Part shown: piece after piece, positions 1 to 4,468 of the stretch
Layout: every line of letters begins with the position of its first letter
Numbering within the stretch: position 1 is the stretch's first letter
Assembly (NCBI GenBank): GCA_002315945.1
Contig: DCIJ01000016.1
Location: 1 to 5,605, forward strand
From: Lachnospiraceae bacterium UBA1729
Lineage (GTDB): Bacteria > Bacillota > Clostridia > Lachnospirales > Lachnospiraceae
DNA: 5,605 bases
Direction: 5' to 3'
The notes under the pieces: generated by a model
The model's database searches: none
Told to the model about the DNA's origin: nothing
Seen by the model: the letters and a program-made list of their open reading frames with translations, nothing else
Program-made: the position numbers and the translations under genes

Positions 1-1
1 G

Positions 2-277
2 AACACTGAGCTGTTGGCCCAGGCGCTTACCTGTGACATGTATCTGAGAGAAAAATGTAAGAGCAGGATAGGTTTTGCCAAGGATTTAAGCAGCTGGAAG
101 GAACAGCTTCGTGTTCTGAATCCGGACAGGAAATTCCATGTGGAGGTATTTGATTATCCTGTGTGGGAAAAAAGTCCGGAAAAAATGACCGAGAGACTAC
201 CAGAAGCGAAATGTGTGATTTTTGACTATGAAAACAGAGATCCACTTTCATATAATGCAGGGATTACAGTTGTTTGA
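2..277 (+). CDS. 3' end of a probable B12-binding radical SAM protein (DUF4080-like C-terminus), 5' part outside window
   Basis: Only the last 91 codons are present. The frame is open from base 2 to the TGA at 275-277, so any start codon inside the window (for example TTG at 14 or ATG at 38) is probably not the true start. The visible protein is soluble and charged, with no membrane segment. The stretch LREKCKSRIGFAKDLSSW (residues about 16-33 of the fragment), followed by an aromatic-rich segment (FHVEVFDYPVW) and the ending VIFDYENRDPLSYNAG, resembles the DUF4080 domain that closes many cobalamin-binding radical SAM enzymes of Firmicutes. That match is from memory of the family's style. The B12-binding and CxxxCxxC cluster motifs that would prove it lie upstream of the window. 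Substrate and reaction cannot be given. The stop codon overlaps the first copy of a direct repeat that continues toward sbcD. Confidence 0.6.
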   Translation, partial: NTELLAQALTCDMYLREKCKSRIGFAKDLSSWKEQLRVLNPDRKFHVEVFDYPVWEKSPEKMTERLPEAKCVIFDYENRDPLSYNAGITVV

Positions 278-359
278 GTTTACATAACACAAATGCAGCA
301 AATAATCACAAGTTTACATAACACAAAACGCAAGATTACAAAGCTGCAAGTTTACATAA
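277..359. repeat. Three direct repeats AGTTTACATAA in front of sbcD
   Basis: AGTTTACATAACACAAA occurs at 277-293 and again, identical over 17 bases, at 311-327. A shorter copy, AGTTTACATAA, lies at 349-359. Copies start 34 and 38 bases apart, all in the same orientation. The first overlaps the stop codon of the preceding gene and the last ends one base before the sbcD ribosome binding site. The arrangement could be a set of binding sites for a regulator, or the relic of small tandem duplications, since the DNA between copies is also loosely similar (GCA-rich, then AT-rich). No inverted symmetry was seen inside a copy. No known operator was recognised. Confidence 0.75.
279..306 (+). promoter_or_regulatory. 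Candidate sigma-70/sigma-A-type promoter for sbcDC
   Basis: TTTACA (279-284, five of six bases of the -35 consensus) is followed after 16 bases by AATAAT (301-306, five of six bases of the -10 consensus). Transcription would start near 313, giving an untranslated leader of about 60 bases that carries the second and third direct repeats. If real, the -35 element is part of repeat copy 1, and copies 2 and 3 would sit at or just after the start site, where a bound protein could repress. The call rests only on consensus match in an AT-rich region. Confidence 0.35.
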
Positions 360-360
360 T

Positions 361-364
361 AGGA
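361..364 (+). promoter_or_regulatory. Ribosome binding site of sbcD
   Basis: AGGA lies seven bases before the ATG at 372. It is a modest Shine-Dalgarno match, but the start is secure because the protein then begins MKLLHTSDWHLG, the usual first residues of SbcD. Confidence 0.55.
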
Positions 365-371
365 ATGAATC

Positions 372-1502
372 ATGAAATTACTACACACTTCAGACTGGCA
401 TCTGGGAATTAATTCAAGAGGAAGCGTTTCCTTTGAGCAGGACCAGATATTTTTTATAGAAGAGATAATCAGGATTGCCAGAGATAAGCAGGCAGACGGA
501 ATCCTGATTGCCGGTGACATATTTGACAAAAGCATAGCAAGCAGGGAAGCCCTGACTCTGTATGATGAAAAAATCAGTTATATCTGCGGAGAACTAAACA
601 TTCCGGTGTATATCATCGCAGGAAACCATGATGGAGCTGAGAGACTTTCCCAGTGCAATGAACTGCTAAAAAAGAGCGGCCTGTATATTGCGGGAGCTCT
701 TAAGGCGGCACCTTATGTAGTAAATCAGGGGGATGTGGACATATATTTGCTCCCCTGGATTTCAACGGACAAGGTCAAGGCTGTGTATCCGGAAAAAAGT
801 GGCGAGATTGCATCCATGGAGGACGCCTACAGGGTTGTGCTGGATGAATACAGGAGTCAGTTTGAGCCAGGTCGCACCAATATTCTGGTGGCCCATGCTT
901 TTATTGCCAATGCCAAAACTTCTGTCAGTGACAAGGCTGCGGAGGTGGGGTTTGCCACAATGGTTGGAACCAGCGTGTTTGAGGGCTTTGATTATGTGGC
1001 ACTGGGGCATCTCCATGGCCCCCAGCAGGTCAGTGACACAATCCGATATAGTGGAACTCCCATGGCCTACTCCTTTGGCAGGGAAGAAGCACAGGAAAAA
1101 AGTATAACTATTTTTGATACTGAATCTAAGGAACTGGAGATAATACCATTGCCCCAGAGACTTAAGCGGACAACACTTAAGGGGACCTTTGAGGAGCTGA
1201 TGGCGGCAGATTTTGATGAAAAAATAGTAAAGGGTTATGTGCGTCTGGAGGTAACAGACAGCTTTGTGGGACTTGATCTGATTGCGGCATTTAGAGAGAG
1301 ATATCCCAACCTTTTGGAGATTTCAGGCAAAAGCTTTGAAAACGAAGATGCCCGAATCACCATGACCATTGAAGAATTTGAGCAGGCAGACAATGATCCA
1401 GAGACTGTCTTTTTGAGATATTGTGAGGATATAGTTGAGAAAGCACCTACTGAGCACATACTGGATATGTTCAGACGTGCCGAGCGAGGTTTACATAAAT
1501 GA
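372..1502 (+). CDS. sbcD: Exonuclease subunit SbcD (Mre11-family metallophosphoesterase)
   Basis: This is the nuclease subunit of the SbcCD complex, the bacterial Mre11. In the family it uses two metal ions (Mn2+) to degrade double-stranded DNA ends and to cut hairpins, cruciforms and protein-blocked ends, driven by the ATPase SbcC. The calcineurin-like phosphoesterase motifs appear in order and intact: D8 and H10 in SDWHLG, GDIFD at 48-52, GNHD at 84-87, H175 in LVAHAF, and H213/H215 in GHLHG. A typical SbcD capping region follows (GTPMAYSFGREE, then the RLKRTTLKG strand), and the last part should bind the base of the SbcC coiled coil. At 376 residues it is near the usual length, slightly shorter than the 400-residue E. 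coli protein. The ATG at 372 puts the first metal ligand at residue 8, as expected. The stop overlaps the sbcC start by four bases (ATGA), indicating translational coupling. No SOS-type operator is visible upstream. Confidence 0.97.
   Translation: MKLLHTSDWHLGINSRGSVSFEQDQIFFIEEIIRIARDKQADGILIAGDIFDKSIASREALTLYDEKISYICGELNIPVYIIAGNHDGAERLSQCNELLKKSGLYIAGALKAAPYVVNQGDVDIYLLPWISTDKVKAVYPEKSGEIASMEDAYRVVLDEYRSQFEPGRTNILVAHAFIANAKTSVSDKAAEVGFATMVGTSVFEGFDYVALGHLHGPQQVSDTIRYSGTPMAYSFGREEAQEKSITIFDTESKELEIIPLPQRLKRTTLKGTFEELMAADFDEKIVKGYVRLEVTDSFVGLDLIAAFRERYPNLLEISGKSFENEDARITMTIEEFEQADNDPETVFLRYCEDIVEKAPTEHILDMFRRAERGLHK
1486..1489 (+). promoter_or_regulatory. Ribosome binding site of sbcC inside the end of sbcD
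   Basis: GAGG lies nine bases before the sbcC ATG at 1499, within the last codons of sbcD. Together with the ATGA overlap it supports coupled translation of the two subunits. The adjoining bases 1489-1498 (GTTTACATAA) repeat the core of the direct repeats found upstream of sbcD. Confidence 0.6.
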
Positions 1503-4150
1503 AGCCTTTGAAAGTTGAATTCCAAGCCTTTGGACCCTATGGGGGATATGAAAGCGTTGATTTTGAGCGCCTGTCAGGTCAGGGACTTTTTTTAATCTGT
1601 GGCAAGACCGGAGTGGGCAAGACCACCATACTGGATGCCATGACCTTTGCCCTGTTTGGCAAGAGTAGTGGCAGTGGAAGGGATGATTTTGCCAGCATGA
1701 GATGCACAAAAGCCTCCTTTGATATAACCACTTTTGTCAGATTTGAATTTGAAAATAATGGTGAATACTACCAGTTTGAACGTCGCCTGGAGAGAAAGAG
1801 AAAGAATCTCAAGGCCTCCTATAATGCTGCCAAAAAGGATGAAAATGACATCTGGCAGCCACTGTTTGAGAACGCCAAAGAAAAAAATCTTAATGACAAG
1901 GCAGTTGACATAATTGGATTGGACTACAGTCAGTTTGTTCAGGTAATAGTGTTGCCACAGGGCAAGTTTGAAAAATTTCTTACTTCCAATTCTGATGACA
2001 AGGAGCGGATTCTGACCAGTATATTTGGTGAGGACCGGTGGCAGGAGATAGCCAATCTCATGTATGAGGAGGCTTTTGCCAACAGGGAGCAGGTTAAGGG
2101 AGTATGTGAACAGATAGCCAACAGTCTGAGAGATGAGGGCTGTGAAAAAATAGGCGAGTTGGTTGACATAATTGAGCAAAAGAGCGAAAACCTCACCCAG
2201 CTGGAGGAAAATTATTCCAAAGCTTTTGTAGAGGAACAGATTAAGCGCAGACTGGAAGAAAAGGCAGTTGTTGCACGATTTACTGACCTGGATAAAGCCC
2301 GGGAGAAGGTGGCTGTTCTGGAGGCAGGAGCCAGGGAAAGGCAGGAATGGGGGAACAGGGAAGCATTAATTAATAGAGCCCTGAAGGTGAAGCCCTGTCT
2401 GCAGGCAGTATCAGATGCCAGGACGGCTCACCAACATCGAACCCTCCAGCTGGAGGAGATTAAACAGCAGGCTGAGGATGCAAAAACTAAGGCCCGTGCC
2501 AGTGCAGAAAGCTACAAAACATTTTTATCACAGGAGTCTAAGATAGAGGAAGAAAAACTCTACATACACAGCCTCGAAGGCAAGAAAGATGACTATGAAG
2601 GACTGGGAAGGATTAAAAAAGAACTGGACTCCTGGACTACCAGAAAAAAACAGTCTGAAAACAGGCGCATTGATGCCAAGGCCGCCCTGGATGAACTGAT
2701 AGCGCAGATTACCGGTACCAGGGACAGCTATGAAAAGCTGTCCGGCCATCACAAGGCACTGCTCGATGCATATCTGGAAGGCATCACAGGTGTGCTGGCT
2801 GGAAGTCTCAAGCCCAATGAACCCTGCCCTGTCTGCGGCAGTACAAATCATCCCAACAAGGCCTGCGTTCAGGAAAATGATGTGACCAAGGAGCAGGTTG
2901 ACAGCGCTGATGTGGAAAAAAATGACTGCTACAAAAAGCTGCAGGATATGATGAATAGTCAGGCTGAGGCTCAGAAATCCTATGAGAACATTCTTAAGGA
3001 GCTGGAAAATGACAAAAGTCAGGTGACCGCCCTGGAAGCAAAGCTTGCGGCCAGTCAGAGCAATATGGTTTCAGGCATTACAAACCTTAAGGAGTTAGAA
3101 GAGGCCATAAAAAATGCTGAGGACAGAGTCAACACTTTTTTAAGGAAAAAGAGTGAAATGGAGCTTAAAGATAAGGAGCTTCAGACTATGGCCACACAGC
3201 TTTTGGCCCAGGTGGATCCAGCTGCCAGGGAGGTGGCAAAGGCTGTGGAGACAGTGGCAGTAGTTACAAAAGAACTGGAAAAAGCTCTTGAGGAAAATGA
3301 TTTTGAAAGCATCGAGGCGGTGGAGGAGATACTGACGGAGGAGAGTCTGCTGGCCTCTTATCAGAAAAAAATGCAGGAATACGATGCGGAGGTCCTGTCA
3401 GCTAATATCAGTGTTAAGGAACTCTCCCAGGAGCTTGAGAATACTGAACGACCAGACAGTGAAGCTGTCCAGGCTGAGTTAGACAGACTGGATGCAGACA
3501 AAACTTCATATATAAGAGAAAAGACTTCACTGGAGCAGGAAATCAAAAGACTGATTGCCAAGAAGACCAATATTGACAGTCTGGGCGAGGGGATTGAAGA
3601 AAAAATAAGACAGGCAGATGATGACTTTATTTTTGCAAAAAATCTGAGAGGAGATACCGGTACAGGACTTCAGAGATATGTACTGGGAATCATGTTCTCT
3701 TCAGTAGTTACTGCAGCCAACAAGATGCTGGAGCTGGTGCATGGGGGCAGGTACAGACTGTTCAGATCGGATGAAAAGGCGGCTGGTACCAGCAAACGTG
3801 GACTGGAGCTTAAGGTATATGACAATCTGAGTGGTGAGCATGAGGGCAGATTTGTAAACACTCTCTCTGGCGGAGAAAAGTTCTTAGCTTCACTGGCACT
3901 GTCCATAGGTATGTCAACGGTGGCCCAGCGAAGTGGAATCAGAATAGAAGCTTTGTTTATAGATGAAGGCTTCGGATCACTGGATGAGGATTCCATAGGA
4001 GATGCCATGAACATCCTGGCAAGTATCCAGAAGGCTAACGGTATGGTGGGAATTATCTCTCATGTACAGCTGTTACAGGACAGAATACCTACCAAGCTTC
4101 AGGTTACTGACAGTGCGCAGGGAAGCCACATAGTTCAGACGGTAGGTTAG
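1499..4150 (+). CDS. sbcC: Exonuclease subunit SbcC (Rad50-family ABC ATPase with zinc hook)
   Basis: This is the ATPase and tethering subunit of SbcCD, the bacterial Rad50. ATP binding closes two head domains over DNA and controls access to the SbcD nuclease. The N-terminal head (about 1-195) begins MKPLKVEFQAFGPYGG, with Walker A GKTGVGKT at 35-42 and the Q-loop glutamine Q154 in LPQGKFEKFL. A long Glu/Lys/Gln-rich coiled coil (about 200-710) is interrupted midway by the zinc hook C443-P-V-C446, where two molecules join through one Zn2+. The C-terminal head (about 715-883) has the ABC signature LSGGEK at 789-794, Walker B LFIDE with D822 and E823, the D-loop GSLDE, and the switch histidine H855 in IISH. 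At 883 residues it is shorter than the 1048-residue E. coli SbcC. The difference lies in the coils, and the two arms are about equal (near 250 residues each), so it looks like a naturally short form rather than a deletion. The last codons form the first unit of a 37-base repeat. Confidence 0.97.
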   Translation: MKPLKVEFQAFGPYGGYESVDFERLSGQGLFLICGKTGVGKTTILDAMTFALFGKSSGSGRDDFASMRCTKASFDITTFVRFEFENNGEYYQFERRLERKRKNLKASYNAAKKDENDIWQPLFENAKEKNLNDKAVDIIGLDYSQFVQVIVLPQGKFEKFLTSNSDDKERILTSIFGEDRWQEIANLMYEEAFANREQVKGVCEQIANSLRDEGCEKIGELVDIIEQKSENLTQLEENYSKAFVEEQIKRRLEEKAVVARFTDLDKAREKVAVLEAGARERQEWGNREALINRALKVKPCLQAVSDARTAHQHRTLQLEEIKQQAEDAKTKARASAESYKTFLSQESKIEEEKLYIHSLEGKKDDYEGLGRIKKELDSWTTRKKQSENRRIDAKAALDELIAQITGTRDSYEKLSGHHKALLDAYLEGITGVLAGSLKPNEPCPVCGSTNHPNKACVQENDVTKEQVDSADVEKNDCYKKLQDMMNSQAEAQKSYENILKELENDKSQVTALEAKLAASQSNMVSGITNLKELEEAIKNAEDRVNTFLRKKSEMELKDKELQTMATQLLAQVDPAAREVAKAVETVAVVTKELEKALEENDFESIEAVEEILTEESLLASYQKKMQEYDAEVLSANISVKELSQELENTERPDSEAVQAELDRLDADKTSYIREKTSLEQEIKRLIAKKTNIDSLGEGIEEKIRQADDDFIFAKNLRGDTGTGLQRYVLGIMFSSVVTAANKMLELVHGGRYRLFRSDEKAAGTSKRGLELKVYDNLSGEHEGRFVNTLSGGEKFLASLALSIGMSTVAQRSGIRIEALFIDEGFGSLDEDSIGDAMNILASIQKANGMVGIISHVQLLQDRIPTKLQVTDSAQGSHIVQTVG

Positions 4151-4239
4151 TTGACAGCGGCGTCTCATGGTTCGGGTTGCAGGTTGGTTGACAGGGGCGT
4201 CCCATAGTTCAGACTGTAGGATAATTAACATGTCTGCTG
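4129..4239. repeat. Imperfect 37-base triplication starting in the 3' end of sbcC
   Basis: Three adjoining units of exactly 37 bases run 4129-4165, 4166-4202 and 4203-4239. Units 1 and 2 match at 28 of 37 positions. Units 1 and 3 match at 24 of the first 28 positions (both begin CATAGTTCAGAC) and then diverge. Unit 1 covers the last seven sbcC codons, the stop and 15 bases beyond. Because 37 is not a multiple of three, each copy shifts frame and the extra copies do not extend the protein. It looks like old tandem duplication of the gene end. TTGACA occurs in units 1 and 2 (4151-4156, 4188-4193) but neither has a -10 box at proper distance. Confidence 0.8.
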
Positions 4240-4260
4240 AGTATGGGGGTGAAGAGTAAG

Positions 4261-4398
4261 ATGTTCACCGCGTTTGCGGTGAAAAATATACACAAATGTT
4301 TGCGGGATGATGTTGATATAAAATACATTGCGGTTTGTGAAGAAAAGCGACACATCTGTACGAACGGCTTTCTTGCCTACAGCAAATGCAGGATGTAA
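4261..4398 (+). CDS. Possible small protein of 45 residues, function unknown; may be non-coding
   Basis: An ATG at 4261 opens a 45-codon frame ending in TAA at 4396-4398. An in-frame ATG at 4243 would give 51 residues, but only 4261 has a Shine-Dalgarno-like sequence (GGTGA at 4248-4252, eight bases upstream). The product is basic and has four cysteines, at residues 13, 26, 33 and 43, with the notable stretches KYIAVCEEKRHIC and NGFLAYSKC. No signal peptide or membrane segment is seen and no family was recognised. Against coding: the frame starts inside a perfect hairpin that would hinder initiation, it uses GCG, CGG, CGA and ACG codons more than sbcDC do, and the same bases can form several RNA stems. 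The stop codon overlaps the -35-like TAAA of the next gene's candidate promoter. Confidence 0.3.
   Translation: MFTAFAVKNIHKCLRDDVDIKYIAVCEEKRHICTNGFLAYSKCRM
4264..4283. other. Perfect 8-bp hairpin with GTTT loop
   Basis: TTCACCGC (4264-4271) and GCGGTGAA (4276-4283) are exact reverse complements around a four-base loop GTTT. It lies 113 bases after the sbcC stop. On the + strand it is followed by AAAAATATA and on the - strand by CATCTTAC, so neither side has the T-tract of an intrinsic terminator. It could still mark the 3' end of the sbcDC message by protecting it from 3' exonucleases, open a structured RNA, or be a DNA operator. Confidence 0.6.
4291..4396 (+). ncRNA. Potential structured RNA element of unknown class
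   Basis: After the 4264-4283 hairpin two more stems can be drawn. CACAAA (4291-4296) can pair with TTTGTG (4334-4339). ACATC (4352-4356) can pair with GATGT (4392-4396), enclosing TGTA (4357-4360) with TACA (4378-4381) and GGC (4366-4368) with GCC (4375-4377). The motif TTGCGG recurs at 4274, 4300 and 4328, spaced 26 and 28 bases. An alternative pairing (AATGT 4295-4299 with ACATT 4325-4329) competes with the first stem. No known RNA family was recognised. Some stems of this size are expected by chance, so the call is tentative and competes with the 45-codon reading. Confidence 0.25.
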
Positions 4399-4421
4399 AA
4401 TTAGTGGCAGTATGGGGATAC
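4396..4421 (+). promoter_or_regulatory. Candidate sigma-28 (flagellar, SigD/FliA-type) promoter for the chemoreceptor gene
   Basis: TAAA (4396-4399) is followed after 14 bases by GGGGATAC (4414-4421), which keeps the first G and the core GATA of the sigma-28 -10 element GCCGATAA. The usual spacing is about 15 bases. Chemoreceptor genes are typical members of the sigma-28 regulon in motile Firmicutes, which makes the position meaningful. Transcription would start near 4428, about 40 bases before the ATG. A weaker sigma-A-like alternative (TTTAAT 4422-4427, AATAAT 4445-4450) would start transcription almost at the ribosome binding site and is less likely. Confidence 0.35.
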
Positions 4422-4456
4422 TTTAATCACTCTTATATGGTAGAAATAATGTATGT

Positions 4457-4463
4457 GGAGGTG
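4457..4463 (+). promoter_or_regulatory. Ribosome binding site of the chemoreceptor gene
   Basis: GGAGGTG, a strong Shine-Dalgarno sequence, lies five bases before the ATG at 4469 (seven from the GGAGG core). It decides the start in favour of 4469 over the in-frame ATG codons at residues 8, 10 and 14, which lack such a site. Confidence 0.85.
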
Positions 4464-4468
4464 TTACG

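Larger units (their letters stand above)
4151..4468. other. Intergenic region between sbcC and the chemoreceptor gene
   Basis: These 318 bases contain no gene that can be named. From left to right they hold the rest of the 37-base triplication (to 4239), a perfect 8-bp hairpin (4264-4283), a stretch of further potential stems (4291-4396) that is also open in one frame for 45 codons, and a sigma-28-like promoter with a strong ribosome binding site in front of the chemoreceptor gene. No run of T residues follows any stem on the + strand, so no intrinsic terminator for sbcDC could be identified. No known riboswitch was recognised, including the cyclic-di-GMP class often placed before motility genes. 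Confidence 0.7.

Noticed and set aside
251..256. Exact TATAAT near the end of the first gene, as a promoter -10 box
   Set aside because: The nearest -35-like sequence (TTGACT at 222-227) is 23 bases away, too far, and the site lies inside coding sequence. The 279-306 pair has better spacing.
278..371. SOS (LexA) or DnaA control of sbcDC
   Set aside because: No CGAAC-N4-GTTCG-type LexA box is present. The repeat read in reverse (TTATGTAAA) matches the DnaA box TTATCCACA at only 6 of 9 bases.
733..1107. 124-codon + strand frame inside sbcD
   Set aside because: It is an out-of-frame shadow of sbcD, whose own frame carries all the metallophosphoesterase motifs.
1592..2179. Long minus-strand open frame (195 codons) opposite sbcC
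   Set aside because: It lies wholly within the strongly supported sbcC frame, has no sensible ribosome binding site, and its product looks like an antisense shadow of the ATPase head and coil.
4151..4193. Two perfect TTGACA boxes after sbcC as promoters
   Set aside because: No -10-like hexamer lies 16-18 bases downstream of either. They are explained by the 37-base duplication.
4264..4292. Hairpin at 4264-4283 as an intrinsic terminator for sbcDC
   Set aside because: The stem is perfect, but A residues follow it on the + strand and no T-tract lies on either strand in the required place.
4284..4468. Cyclic-di-GMP riboswitch before the chemoreceptor gene
   Set aside because: The conserved class I GEMM core elements (GGCAAACC-like, GACGCAAAGCC-like) are absent, and no class II pattern was recognised.
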